Shown here piece by piece: positions 1 to 8,489 of a stretch of 46,049 bases of DNA (within the stretch, counting starts at the first letter, position 1; the number at the start of each line of letters is the position of its first letter). The notes under the pieces were generated by a model. The model was given only the letters and a program-made list of their open reading frames with translations. It ran no database searches and was not told where the DNA came from. The translations under genes and the position numbers were made by a program. Source of the DNA: Tidjanibacter sp. (lineage in GTDB: Bacteria > Bacteroidota > Bacteroidia > Bacteroidales > Rikenellaceae); NCBI GenBank assembly GCA_017466345.1, contig JAFTUI010000009.1:1-46049 (forward strand). The letters run 5' to 3'.

Positions 1-194
1 GAGGACGCCGAGCGCAATTTCGACCACCCCTCCTATCCTCCCCTTTAATCCACCTTCGGTGGCTTTTCCTCCTACTTGCGGGGCATAGTTTGCAAGCAAC
101 CTCTGCTCCCGCTTCGGGCGTCGGTTCGTAGGGGAGGAACTTCTTTACAGACCTCTCCCCCGCTTCGCGGACCCTCCCCTAACTTAGGGGAGGG
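1..194. repeat. Intergenic paired-hairpin repeat, copy 1 (cut by window edge)
   Basis: No gene is seen here. Positions 1-45 match 28526-28570 almost exactly, and 126-194 match 28577-28645. The conserved part contains CTTTACAGACCTCTCCC, a small GC hairpin (CCGC-TTC-GCGG), then a perfect 11-bp hairpin with arms CCCTCCCCTAA and TTAGGGGAGGG at 172-194. Between the two matching parts sits extra sequence with a CCACC-TT-CGGTGG hairpin at about 51-62. The family recurs at 28483, 36671, 45347 and, inverted, at 45608. Confidence 0.8.
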
Positions 195-337
195 TGCAAG
201 GGTGGCAGGGATAACAGGGTATTAAGGACGTTAAGGTCATTAAGGTCATTAAAGTCATTAAACTCCTTAAATTCCTATAAGCCCTATATGCCCTATAAGC
301 CTTAGGACTATTGACGTTAGACCTTAGACGTTAGACC
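195..337 (+). repeat. 9-bp-period drifting array with TTAGGACT module, copy 1
   Basis: The stretch divides cleanly into 9-mers whose sequence changes stepwise: GGTGGCAGG, GATAACAGG, GTATTAAGG, ACGTTAAGG, TCATTAAGG (twice), TCATTAAAG, TCATTAAAC, TCCTTAAAT, TCCTATAAG, CCCTATATG, CCCTATAAG. It runs into the conserved module TTAGGACTATTGACGTTAGA (302-321), followed by 7-bp-type repeats of GTTAGAC. No gene is supported here. Similar arrays lie in almost every other long host intergenic gap. Confidence 0.85.
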
Positions 338-345
338 CTAAAACC

Positions 346-485
346 GCGAGTGGGTTTTGTGAGGTGATTTTTGTGCCAAACAAGCGAGCAACTCCGCAGT
401 TTGCTCAGCGCAAATGAGGAAGTTGCGATGCGCAGTTTGGTGCAAAAAGCACCCACAAGGCACGCTCGCCCACAAGGCACACTCG
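346..485 (-). terminator. Stop-anchored long hairpin with conserved core, copy E1
   Basis: A single long imperfect hairpin spans about 346-469. The outer arm GCGAGTGGGTTTTGTGAGG pairs with CCCACAAGGCACGCTCGC, a middle arm around TGCCAAAC pairs with GTTTGGTGCA, and an inner CAACT pairs with AGTTG. These enclose the conserved apical core CCGCAGTTTGCTCAGCG plus CAAATGAGGA at 394-420. A 16-bp partial duplication of the 3' arm (470-485) runs up to the TAG stop of the amidase at 486-488. Position and folding suggest the 3' end or terminator of the amidase transcript. Copies E2 to E6 lie elsewhere in the window. Confidence 0.7.
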
Positions 486-1616
486 CTACTCGGATTGTAC
501 TATATACGCCCCAGGGAAGTACTTTTCAGCCTCCTTCTTAATTGTCTGGGCATCAGCCTTATCCTTTGCGGGGATGAGGCAGCGCCACTTGCCACTGCTC
601 GTCTTTCGTTGTACAATCTTGCCGGCCCACTTGCCAAACTTCCTATCGGCAGGGTTGGACTCCTTCGAAAGGGTGCATATCTGCACATAGTATCTCTTCT
701 GGTCACTCTTCACACTCTCCTTTGCGACCTCTTTTGCGGGCGTAGAGGGTTTTGTGGTGTGCGTTGTGGTGTGCGTTGTTGCTGGTTTATTTTCGGTAGC
801 AGGAGTAACAACCACCGAAGCCTCCTCGGCCTTGGCGTTACACTTTGCCCTATACTCGCTGAAAGCGTCAAAGAGAGCCTTCACAACCTGCTTCTGTCCC
901 ACCTCGCTATGGAGATAGTCGCGGTCGCCCTTGTGCGTCATAAAGCCCATCTCGGTAAGCACCGAGGGCATTGCCGTGCGCCACAGCACAAGGTAGGGAC
1001 CCTGACGTGCTCCCCTATCCGTAATGGAGGTGTTCAGGGCGTAGTGCTTCTGCACCATCTGGGCAAAGACCATACTTTGCTCGGCGTGGGCATACTGCAT
1101 CAGCGAGAAGATGATAAAACTCTCTGCACTCGTGGGGTCGTAACCCTCATATTTCTCCTCGTAGTCGCCCTCCATAACAATCACCGAGTTCTCCCTCTGC
1201 GCCACGGCGAGGTTCTTTTCGCTCTTGTCGTTACCCATTATGTAGGTACTGCTGCCGTGCGCCTCGTTGTTGCCCACCGCATCGGTGTGGATGGAGATGA
1301 AGAGGTCGGCACCCGCCTTGTTGGCAATATCGCCCCTTGTGTGGAGTTCCACAAAGCGGTCGTCCTTGCGGGTGTAGATAACCGTCACATCGGGATAGGC
1401 CTCCTCAATCATAGCACCCAGCGCGAGCGCCACTTTGAGGTTGAGTTCCTTCTCGGTGCGGTTACCCCAAGTACACCCGGGGTCCTTACCACCGTGACCG
1501 GCGTCAATAACCACCGTGGAGAGCCTGCGCTCGGCAGCATCAATTTTGCCCTGTGCAAATACCACACTTGGCAAAAAGAGCGTTAATATGACGAACAAAC
1601 GAGTTGTTAGTTTCAT
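486..1616 (-). CDS. N-acetylmuramoyl-L-alanine amidase with C-terminal SPOR-like domain
   Basis: Zinc-dependent peptidoglycan amidase (Amidase_3 family) that would cleave the amide bond between MurNAc and the stem peptide in the periplasm during cell separation. The 376-aa product starts with a signal peptide (residues 1-22, ending VVFAQG). This is why the ATG at 1616 is preferred over an upstream in-frame start at 1655. Expected zinc ligands are visible: His41 in DAGHGG, Glu55 in RTEKELN, His110 in SIHTDA, and catalytic Glu222 in TEMGFM. A Thr/Pro-rich linker leads to a C-terminal ~75-residue segment (YYVQICTLSK to YIVQSE) resembling a SPOR peptidoglycan-binding domain. The gene is divergent from lptD, whose promoter overlaps its 5' end. 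Its stop codon abuts long hairpin E1. Confidence 0.9.
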   Translation of the reverse strand: MKLTTRLFVILTLFLPSVVFAQGKIDAAERRLSTVVIDAGHGGKDPGCTWGNRTEKELNLKVALALGAMIEEAYPDVTVIYTRKDDRFVELHTRGDIANKAGADLFISIHTDAVGNNEAHGSSTYIMGNDKSEKNLAVAQRENSVIVMEGDYEEKYEGYDPTSAESFIIFSLMQYAHAEQSMVFAQMVQKHYALNTSITDRGARQGPYLVLWRTAMPSVLTEMGFMTHKGDRDYLHSEVGQKQVVKALFDAFSEYRAKCNAKAEEASVVVTPATENKPATTHTTTHTTKPSTPAKEVAKESVKSDQKRYYVQICTLSKESNPADRKFGKWAGKIVQRKTSSGKWRCLIPAKDKADAQTIKKEAEKYFPGAYIVQSE

Positions 1617-1633
1617 TGTTTTTTGTATCTTTG
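1604..1633 (+). promoter_or_regulatory. Bacteroidetes-type promoter for lptD
   Basis: TTG at 1604-1606, a 19-bp spacer, and TATCTTTG at 1626-1633 match the TTTG/TAnnTTTG consensus of the Bacteroidetes primary sigma factor. It overlaps the first codons of the divergent amidase gene. Confidence 0.65.
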
Positions 1634-1684
1634 TAGGTTGATTATCGCACGCCACAGGCGGTGAAAATCACTTAGTTATGAGTT

Positions 1685-1705
1685 TTTGCCGACTTTGTCG
1701 GCAAA
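1685..1705 (+). other. Hairpin in the lptD 5' leader
   Basis: Perfect 8-bp stem TTTGCCGA / TCGGCAAA with loop CTTTG, lying between the predicted transcription start (about 1640) and the ATG at 1731. No T-tract follows directly, so it is more likely a leader structure than a terminator. Confidence 0.45.
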
Positions 1706-1730
1706 GTTAAGGATTTTTTGTGGATTTTTG

Positions 1731-4457
1731 ATGCGAAAAGGCATAAAATATACTCTTTTTTTGGTGGTGGCACTGATGTATGCTACCGCCCTCGGTGCGC
1801 AAACTCTCCCTACGGGAGCGGAAAATTTGCACACCACGAGAGATTCTTTGCCTCATTTGGGCAGTGAAGAGCGCACTATGCCCCACCCTTTCAGTCGCAA
1901 TTTCGCACAAGCCGACACACTCCACAGCGACACCAACAGATCCATTGACTCGCTCTTGGTATTGCCGAGCGACACAGCAGGCAGACGCAAGGAGCGCAAC
2001 TTCCTCGATGAGATCATTAGCGGCAAGAACAAGGACTCGCTCTACTATGACGTAAGGGGCAAGATGGTGCACATCTACGAGCAGGGCGATGTTACCTACG
2101 GCAATATGAACATCAAGGCTGACTATATGCGCGTGTCGATGGACTCGAAGGAGATTTTGGCATACGGTAAGGCAGACACCTCCGCCTACGGTCACACACG
2201 CCCCGAATTTACCGAGGCTGGCTCGACCTACACGATGGACACTGTGACCTACAACATCGACTCCAAGAGGGCGAAAATCTATGGCGTAGTGACCAAAGAT
2301 GGCGAGGGCTACCTGACGGGTAAGGAGGTAAAGATGATGGACGACAAGTCGTTCAACATCAAGGGTGGTGTCTATACCACTTGCGAGCATACCGACCATC
2401 CCCACTTCTACATCAGTATGACCAAGGCTAAGTTCATCCCCGGCAAGAAGATTGTATCGGGACCTCTCTATTTGGTCATTGCCGATGTGCCATTGCCCGT
2501 GATGATTCCTGAGATCTTCTTCCCGATGAATATGGAGCGTAAGACGGGTTTCATTATGCCCTCCTATGGCGAGGAGAACCTTCGTGGTTTCTATCTGAAA
2601 AATGGTGGATACTACTTCCACTTCAACGACTACATAGACCTTCAACTCACGGGTGGTATCTATTCGCTTGGTTCGTGGGAGATCAATGCCTCCTCTTCGT
2701 ATCGTGTGCGCTACAAGTTCAACGGCTCTATCGGTTTCAACTATGCCAAGACCATTTCGGGAGACAAAGGCTCTGCCGACTACCAAAATCAGAGCAATAT
2801 AAAGGTCACTTGGACCCACTCGCAGGACTCCAAGTTCAACCCCAACTCCACATTCTCGGCAAACGTCAACTTCTCCACACCGGGTTATAACAAGAATGCT
2901 TCGAACAACCTCTCGGAGTATCTTTCGGCGCAGACCAACTCCTCCATCTCCTACTCACACTCGTGGAAGGGTACGCCCATCAGTATGTCGGCGAATATGA
3001 ACTACTCGCAGAACTTCAACACGGGAGTGGTATCAATCGGTCTGCCCAATATGAACGTCAACGTGAGCCGCTTCTACCCCTTCAAACGTAAGGTTATGGT
3101 AGGTAAGGAGCGTTGGTATGAGAAGATTGCAATGACCTATAAGGCTCAGATACAGAATAGTATCAACAATGTCCAATACGAAGACCTGATGAAGCCAGAG
3201 ACGCTCGGACAGTTCCGAAATGGCGTAAAACACACCATCCCCATCAGTGCTTCGTTCAACGTATTGGGCTTCATCAACCTCTCGCCCTCTATCAACTACA
3301 ACGAGAGGTGGTATTTCCGCCGCATAAACCAGAATTGGGACCCCGAAGCAGGCGCTATCGTGCAGGATACCACACGCGGCTTCTATCGAGTCTATGACTA
3401 CAACGCCTCCGTGTCGGCAAACACCACCCTCTATGGTATGTACCAATTCAAAAATCCAAATAGCTACGTCAAAGCCATACGCCACACCATAAACCTCTCG
3501 GCGAGTGCTTCGCTGGCTCCCGACTTTGGTACGGATAAATATGGCTATTGGAAAGAGGTGCAGAGCAATGCCAATGGCACACAAACGCGCCGCTACTCGC
3601 CCTATTCGGGAGAGCTCTATGGTGTACCAAGCAGCGGACGCAATGCGAGTGTGTCGCTCTCGGTGGACCAGACACTCGAAGCAAAGGTGGCAAGCGATGA
3701 GGATACTACGGGTATGAAGAAAGTGAAGATTATCGACAACTTCTCCTTCTCGCTCAACTACAACTTCCTCGCTGACTCTATGAAACTCGCCAACATCCCC
3801 GTTAGGATACGCTCGAATATCATCAAGAATTTCGGTATCAACATCTCGATGACACTCGACCCCTATGAGGTGGATAAGACTACGGGTAAGCGATACGACA
3901 AACTACTCCTTAGGCGTGGTATCCCTGGTCGTATTGCCTCAACGGGTTGGTCGTGTGGCTACACGTTCCGCTCTTCGGATCTCTACACCGAGAGTACCAT
4001 CAACGACATCTCGAAGCAGTACCCCGAGTACTCCAACCCATATTTTTACGACCCCAACGACCCGTTGGATCCCGCACTGCGTAGGCAACTTATGACATCG
4101 CAGTACTACGACTTCTCGATGCCTTGGAACTTCTCGTTCAACTACTCAATAAACTACACCAACAACGGTATAAAGGCAAAAATTGTCAATACCCTCGGCT
4201 TCAACGGTTCGCTGACACTCGACAAGGACAAGAAGTGGGCTATATCCTATTCGGGCGGTTTTGACTTCGACAAACGGGAGCTAACCCCAGGTGTTGTAAC
4301 GCTCGTCAGGGACCTCCACTGTTGGCAGATGAACTTCTCGTGTGTACCGTTTGGTTATCGTAAGAGTTGGAGCTTCAACATCAGCGTCAAGTCCTCGCTC
4401 CTGCAAGACCTCAAATACGAGAAGAGTTCTTCGCACTACGACAATATGTATGAGTAA
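1731..4457 (+). CDS. lptD: LPS-assembly outer-membrane protein LptD (Bacteroidetes type)
   Basis: Outer-membrane beta-barrel component of the Lpt machine, which delivers lipopolysaccharide to the outer leaflet with LptE. The product is 908 aa. Residues 1-24 form a signal peptide (MRKGIKYTLFLVVALMYATA...GAQ), which decides the ATG at 1731 over a TTG at 1686. Residues ~80-250 form an LptA/OstA-like jellyroll with the repeated 'VTYNIDSKRAKIYG'-style strands. The rest is a long barrel rich in alternating aromatic and polar residues. PEIFFPMNMERKTGFIMPSYG is characteristic of the LptD insert region. The protein lacks a typical C-terminal Phe but ends after a barrel strand. The gene is followed by a 9-bp repeat array and then mutS2. 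The assignment rests on whole-protein character; the LptE partner is not in the window. Confidence 0.8.
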   Translation: MRKGIKYTLFLVVALMYATALGAQTLPTGAENLHTTRDSLPHLGSEERTMPHPFSRNFAQADTLHSDTNRSIDSLLVLPSDTAGRRKERNFLDEIISGKNKDSLYYDVRGKMVHIYEQGDVTYGNMNIKADYMRVSMDSKEILAYGKADTSAYGHTRPEFTEAGSTYTMDTVTYNIDSKRAKIYGVVTKDGEGYLTGKEVKMMDDKSFNIKGGVYTTCEHTDHPHFYISMTKAKFIPGKKIVSGPLYLVIADVPLPVMIPEIFFPMNMERKTGFIMPSYGEENLRGFYLKNGGYYFHFNDYIDLQLTGGIYSLGSWEINASSSYRVRYKFNGSIGFNYAKTISGDKGSADYQNQSNIKVTWTHSQDSKFNPNSTFSANVNFSTPGYNKNASNNLSEYLSAQTNSSISYSHSWKGTPISMSANMNYSQNFNTGVVSIGLPNMNVNVSRFYPFKRKVMVGKERWYEKIAMTYKAQIQNSINNVQYEDLMKPETLGQFRNGVKHTIPISASFNVLGFINLSPSINYNERWYFRRINQNWDPEAGAIVQDTTRGFYRVYDYNASVSANTTLYGMYQFKNPNSYVKAIRHTINLSASASLAPDFGTDKYGYWKEVQSNANGTQTRRYSPYSGELYGVPSSGRNASVSLSVDQTLEAKVASDEDTTGMKKVKIIDNFSFSLNYNFLADSMKLANIPVRIRSNIIKNFGINISMTLDPYEVDKTTGKRYDKLLLRRGIPGRIASTGWSCGYTFRSSDLYTESTINDISKQYPEYSNPYFYDPNDPLDPALRRQLMTSQYYDFSMPWNFSFNYSINYTNNGIKAKIVNTLGFNGSLTLDKDKKWAISYSGGFDFDKRELTPGVVTLVRDLHCWQMNFSCVPFGYRKSWSFNISVKSSLLQDLKYEKSSSHYDNMYE

Positions 4458-4599
4458 ATTGAGAGTTGAGAATTGAGAATTGAGAGTTAAGGTCATTAAA
4501 GTCCTTAAAGTCCTATATGCCCTATATGCCCTATAAGCCTTAGGACTATTGACGTTAGACGTTGGACGTTAGACGTTAGACGTTAGACAAACCAGAAAA
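4458..4599 (+). repeat. 9-bp drifting array plus 7-bp array between lptD and mutS2, copy 2
   Basis: After a short GAGAATTGAGA-type stretch (4461-4485), 9-mers TTAAGGTCA, TTAAAGTCC (twice), TATATGCCC (twice) and TATAAGCCT lead into TTAGGACTATTGACGTTAGA (4540-4559). Then come GTTGGAC and three exact GTTAGAC heptamers up to 4588. This is the only copy lying directly upstream of a co-directional start codon (ATG at 4600), so it forms most of the mutS2 5' region. No hairpin of the E family is present here. Confidence 0.8.
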
Positions 4600-7083
4600 A
4601 TGAAAAACATTGAGATAAAACTTGGTTTCGACAGGATACGCCGTCAGGTTGCCGACCACTGCTCTACGGAGGGCGGTAGGGATTTGGTGGCTCAGATGGC
4701 TTTTTGCACTGCTCCCAAAGAGGTGGAGTACAATCAAGCCATTGCCGAGGAGGTAAGGGTGGCTCTTATGATGGAGCAATACTTCCCCAAAGGCGAACTT
4801 GTGGAGTTCTCGAAGGTGGTGGCGAAACTTGCCATTGAGGGTACTTTCTTGGAGGCCGAGGAGTTGGTGGCACTGAGGGATGGTCTAAAATGCGTGGGCG
4901 AGGCCACAAAACTCTTTGTGGCAAATGCGGAACGCTACCCTATTATGGGTGCTCTTTCTGCCAAGACGGACCATTTCCCCAACGTCATAGGACATATCGA
5001 CACCATCATAGACCGCAAAGGCGAGGTTAAGGACGGCGCCTCGGTGGAGCTCTACGACATACGCCGCTCCATAAGGGCTCACGAGGGGCAGGCAGCAAAG
5101 AGGTTGCAAGCGGTGCTTTCGGCAGCCATCAGGGAGGGCATTGTCGATGCCGACACCTCACTCTCGATTAGGGAGGGACGTCCCGTTATTCCCGTTGCAG
5201 CGGTCAATAAGCGCAAACTAAGAGGTTTCATTCACGATGAGTCGGCAACGGGTAAGACAGTCTATATTGAGCCTGTGGAGGTTGTGGAGATCAACAACGC
5301 CCTGCGCGAATTGGAGTATGCCGAGCGCAGAGAGATTATCCGCATCCTCACAGCACTTACGGAGGAGTTGCGCCCGCTCAGCGCCGACATCTCCACCAGC
5401 CGACAATACCTCACACTCTTCGACTTCCTGAGGGCTAAGGCTCGCTGGGCGGTGGAGAATGGGGCTTATAGGGCTATTCTTTCGGAGGATGGTCTGCTGA
5501 GGCTTGTGGAGGCTCGTCACCCACTACTGTGGCAGAGCCACCGCAAGGAGAAGAAGGAGGTTGTACCCCTCGACCTTGTGCTGAGTGGAGCAAGGAGAAT
5601 TCTTGTGATTTCGGGACCTAATGCGGGCGGTAAGTCGGTCTGCTTGAAAACCGTGGGACTTCTGCAATATATGTTCCAATCGGGTATGGCTATCCCTGCC
5701 TCGGCAGTGAGCGAACTACCCATCTTTGAGGATATTTTCATAGACATCGGCGACCAGCAGAGCATCGAGAACGACCTATCGACCTACTCCTCGCACCTTA
5801 CCAATATGAAACAGATGCTCTCAGGAGCAAGTGCCTCAACACTCATCCTCATTGACGAGTTTGGTAGCGGTACCGAGCCCACCATTGGCGGTGCTATGGC
5901 AGAGGCTATGTTGGAGAGGTTTGTGGAGTCGGGCACCTACGGTATCATCACTACCCACTATACGAATATAAAATACTTTGCCTCGAACCACTCGGGTGTG
6001 GCAAATGGTGCGATGATGTTCGATGTGCAGAACATACGCCCCTTGTTCCGCTTGGAGATGGGCGAACCCGGCAGTTCGTTTGCCATAGAGATTGCACGCA
6101 AGATAGGACTTCCCGAGCAAATCATCCGTAGCGCATCCGAGAAGGTAGGCTCGGAGGTCATAAGCCTCGAACGCCAACTCCGCGAGGTGGCTCGCAACCG
6201 CAACTATTGGGAGCAAAAACGCGAACGCATACGCGTTGCCGACAAGCGTGTAGAGGAGATGGAGAGCGAGTATGCCTCGCGCCTTGCAGCACTCAAAGAG
6301 GAGCGTTCGGCAATCATCCGCCAAGCCAAAGAGGATGCCAAGGAGATTTTGGCTCAGGCTAACCGCACCATTGAGAATACCGTGAGGGTTATCCGCGAGT
6401 CGCAGGCGGAGAAAGAGACCACCCGCCTTGCACGCCGCGAGTTGGAGGCAGTGCGCGAGATGACCGAGAGCGAGGTGGACTACCTATCGGCAGAGAGCGA
6501 GAAGGTGGCTCGCGAGATGGAGAAGATAGAACGCCGCCGCCAGAAGCGTGCCGAGCGTAAGGCTCTGCGTGGCGAACAGGGCGAGCAAGCCCCACAGCCC
6601 GAAGAGCCCAAAGTGCTCCCAATCGTTGTTGGAGCTAAGGTGCGTATTACGGGGCAGGAGGGCGTTGGCGAAGTCATCAGCACCAAGGGCAAGAAAGCTA
6701 CGGTGGCTATCGGTCACATCACAACAACCATAGCTCTCGACCGCTTGGAGGCTATCAGCAATAGCGAATTCAAGAAGCAAACCCGCCCCACCACTGCCCG
6801 CACGGTGGTGAGCGTGGACATTTCGAGCCGCAAACTCGCCTTCAAGGACAATATAGATATTAGAGGTATGAGGGCTGCGGTGGCTATGGAGGTTGTGCAG
6901 GACTTCATAGACGATGCCATAATGGTAGGCATAGGGTCGGTTACGATTCTGCACGGCAAGGGTACGGGGGCTCTGAAAGAGGAGGTGCGCCGCTACTTGC
7001 GCTATATACCACAAGTCGCCTCTGCCACCGATGACCACCCCGACAGAGGCGGTGCTGGCATTACCGTAGTGAAGTTTAAGTAA
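4600..7083 (+). CDS. mutS2: Endonuclease MutS2
   Basis: MutS-family ATPase with a C-terminal Smr nuclease domain. Family members act on recombination intermediates or, in some bacteria, rescue collided ribosomes. At 827 aa it has the usual family length. It lacks the MutS mismatch-recognition domain. Core and clamp regions occupy about residues 1-320. The Walker A motif GPNAGGKS is near residue 340 and Walker B LILIDEFGSG near 417, followed by the signature STYSSHL and the ABC-type dimer region. A long charged coiled coil (~515-640) follows, then a KOW-like beta segment (~675-720), and the Smr domain with DIRGM (~752) and LHGKGTG (~784). All key motifs are intact. It is co-directional with lptD but separated by a repeat array. 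Confidence 0.93.
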   Translation: MKNIEIKLGFDRIRRQVADHCSTEGGRDLVAQMAFCTAPKEVEYNQAIAEEVRVALMMEQYFPKGELVEFSKVVAKLAIEGTFLEAEELVALRDGLKCVGEATKLFVANAERYPIMGALSAKTDHFPNVIGHIDTIIDRKGEVKDGASVELYDIRRSIRAHEGQAAKRLQAVLSAAIREGIVDADTSLSIREGRPVIPVAAVNKRKLRGFIHDESATGKTVYIEPVEVVEINNALRELEYAERREIIRILTALTEELRPLSADISTSRQYLTLFDFLRAKARWAVENGAYRAILSEDGLLRLVEARHPLLWQSHRKEKKEVVPLDLVLSGARRILVISGPNAGGKSVCLKTVGLLQYMFQSGMAIPASAVSELPIFEDIFIDIGDQQSIENDLSTYSSHLTNMKQMLSGASASTLILIDEFGSGTEPTIGGAMAEAMLERFVESGTYGIITTHYTNIKYFASNHSGVANGAMMFDVQNIRPLFRLEMGEPGSSFAIEIARKIGLPEQIIRSASEKVGSEVISLERQLREVARNRNYWEQKRERIRVADKRVEEMESEYASRLAALKEERSAIIRQAKEDAKEILAQANRTIENTVRVIRESQAEKETTRLARRELEAVREMTESEVDYLSAESEKVAREMEKIERRRQKRAERKALRGEQGEQAPQPEEPKVLPIVVGAKVRITGQEGVGEVISTKGKKATVAIGHITTTIALDRLEAISNSEFKKQTRPTTARTVVSVDISSRKLAFKDNIDIRGMRAAVAMEVVQDFIDDAIMVGIGSVTILHGKGTGALKEEVRRYLRYIPQVASATDDHPDRGGAGITVVKFK

Positions 7084-7240
7084 GCATAAGGGGGGGGCGA
7101 CTCGCCAAACTACTCGTCAGTAGAAAAACCGAGAGATAAGTGCGTGGGTTTCAAGAAATAGCAGGGGCAATTCTCAATTTATAGAGCGATAGATGCCAAC
7201 CGCCCACCTTGCGGTGGTCGTGGCAAGACGGAGTTTTGTA
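7084..7240. repeat. Intergenic stretch with AGATGCCAACCGCC hairpin repeat, copy B1
   Basis: No gene is seen. It holds a run of eight G (7090-7097) and, at 7191-7230, a 40-bp hairpin repeat: outer arms TGCCA/TGGCA, an internal loop, inner arms CCACC/GGTGG and loop TTGC. Copies occur at 41803-41842 (inner arms changed together to CTGCC/GGCAG) and 45672-45710. Confidence 0.75.
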
Positions 7241-7371
7241 ACTCCTGTCACTCCTATCACTCCTATCACTCCTATCACTCCTATCACTCCTATCACTCCT
7301 ATCACTCCTATCACTCCTATCACTCCTGTGATCCCTGCCACCCCTGCAAGAAGAACAAGAAGAACAAGGAA
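7241..7371. repeat. Near-perfect 9-bp tandem array (ACTCCTATC)
   Basis: ACTCCTGTC, then eight exact ACTCCTATC units (7250-7321), then ACTCCTGTG, ATCCCTGCC and ACCCCTGCA in the same 9-bp phase, ending in an AGAAGAACA purine repeat. This is the most homogeneous of the 9-bp arrays, so it looks recently expanded. Open reading frames through it only encode tripeptide repeats and are not considered genes. Confidence 0.9.
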
Positions 7372-7383
7372 AGCACCCCCATA

Positions 7384-7415
7384 AAAAATCGCGGGTATCT
7401 AAAAAGATACCCGCG
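7384..7415 (-). terminator. Intrinsic terminator of the glycan operon
   Basis: Perfect 10-bp stem CGCGGGTATC / GATACCCGCG (7390-7415) with a 6-nt loop. Read on the minus strand it is followed by a T-run (7383-7388). It lies 45 bp downstream of the last operon gene. The same stem recurs at 45547-45572 and 45716-45745. Confidence 0.75.
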
Positions 7416-7459
7416 TACAAGATGTGCAGAAAACCGTGTGACTATGTCTTGGTTTTTGG

Positions 7460-8485
7460 TTATTGTGGCAGCTGACCTATCTTTTCCAAGCCCCAGCTGT
7501 ATACTTTGTCGATGTTGGGAGTGGAGATACCTTGCTCTTTGGCGAGTTGCCAGATGTATTTCAGACCGTAGGGGAAGTCCTCGGTAAAATAGCGGCTCTC
7601 GAAGTCGGGCACCCACCCCTCGGTGGTCTGTTTCATTGGCGAGGTGATGCCCTTAAAGCCCTCTATTGATGACAACTTGTGTGCCAACGAGTGCGCATCG
7701 TGGCTCTCGTAGTAGTCGAGTATGGTGGGCAAGTAGCCCTCTGTGACGGGCAGTGTGGCGAGCACTCGAAAGAACTCCTCGTCCATCCTGATGAGCATAT
7801 CTGCCGCCTCCACAGTCCACTCCTCGTAGAACTTTATCATACGCGGATAGACTCTTCCCTCGTTCTCTCCGCCAAACATTGTATAGAGCCTCGATGTGTG
7901 CAATATGGGGTTACTATTTGTGAGGCTTGCTTCGAGGTAGTTTCTCAGCAGATAGACAGGGCGTTCAAACCAATCGGCAATCATCTCCGCAAAGGTCTGT
8001 TTGTCGGCTTCGGGGGTGTTCTCCACCGCAATATGGTAGCAGGGTTTATATCCCAACAAATTGGCAGAGCGACCATACTCCGCAACACGACTTATGAAAG
8101 GCACCCTTTGGAAGCCCCATATAGGTTGGGTGGGGTCTAAAATTTTCAGTGCCTCGAAGAAGAATCCCGTAGAGGAGAATACCGAGCCTACATAGGCGTT
8201 GGGCGCAAGGTGTGGTTTTATCCTCGTGAGTTCGGAGACTATCATAAAGCCTGGGTAGCAGAACAGCACCACATCCGACTGAGGTATCACATCTGCGGGG
8301 GAGCCACTGACGACCGAGAGCCTGCCCGCAATGGTGCGCGAGTCGGGAAGCATCAGCGTCACACTCTCGCCCCAACTCTCAGGTCTTCCGGTAAGCAGAT
8401 TGACCTCGGCCTTACCTTTTGCCGCGAGCCAGCCCGCAATGACGTGACCGAGCGAGCCGCCGCCACATATACATACTCTCTTCAT
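7460..8485 (-). CDS. NAD/NADP octopine/nopaline dehydrogenase family protein
   Basis: Probable NAD(P)-dependent dehydrogenase related to opine dehydrogenases, enzymes that reductively join an amino group to a 2-oxo acid. The 341-aa product begins with a Rossmann nucleotide-binding motif (CICGGGSLGHVIAGWLAAKG, residues 5-24). It ends in an all-helical region typical of the octopine-DH fold, including an ASLTNSNPILH segment with the Asn/His pattern used for catalysis in this family. It is the last gene of the minus-strand glycan operon, 4 bp after the nucleotidyltransferase-aminotransferase fusion. This suggests a role in making an unusual amino-acid or opine-like decoration rather than in free amino-acid metabolism. 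The family call is solid; the substrate is unknown. Confidence 0.75.
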   Translation of the reverse strand: MKRVCICGGGSLGHVIAGWLAAKGKAEVNLLTGRPESWGESVTLMLPDSRTIAGRLSVVSGSPADVIPQSDVVLFCYPGFMIVSELTRIKPHLAPNAYVGSVFSSTGFFFEALKILDPTQPIWGFQRVPFISRVAEYGRSANLLGYKPCYHIAVENTPEADKQTFAEMIADWFERPVYLLRNYLEASLTNSNPILHTSRLYTMFGGENEGRVYPRMIKFYEEWTVEAADMLIRMDEEFFRVLATLPVTEGYLPTILDYYESHDAHSLAHKLSSIEGFKGITSPMKQTTEGWVPDFESRYFTEDFPYGLKYIWQLAKEQGISTPNIDKVYSWGLEKIGQLPQ

Positions 8486-8489
8486 ATCC

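Noticed and set aside
414-1586. Long plus-strand open frame over the amidase gene
   Set aside because: Antisense shadow of the amidase; it has no recognisable domain, and the minus-strand protein has complete zinc and catalytic motifs.
7241-7330. Phase-variable coding repeat
   Set aside because: The array lies between convergent genes (mutS2 and the glycan operon) and inside no reading frame. A unit of nine would not shift frame anyway.
7151-7420. Open frames through the 9-bp array at 7241-7330
   Set aside because: Both strands give only tripeptide repeats (TPI, SDR) that follow from a 9-bp period; there is no start context and no family likeness.
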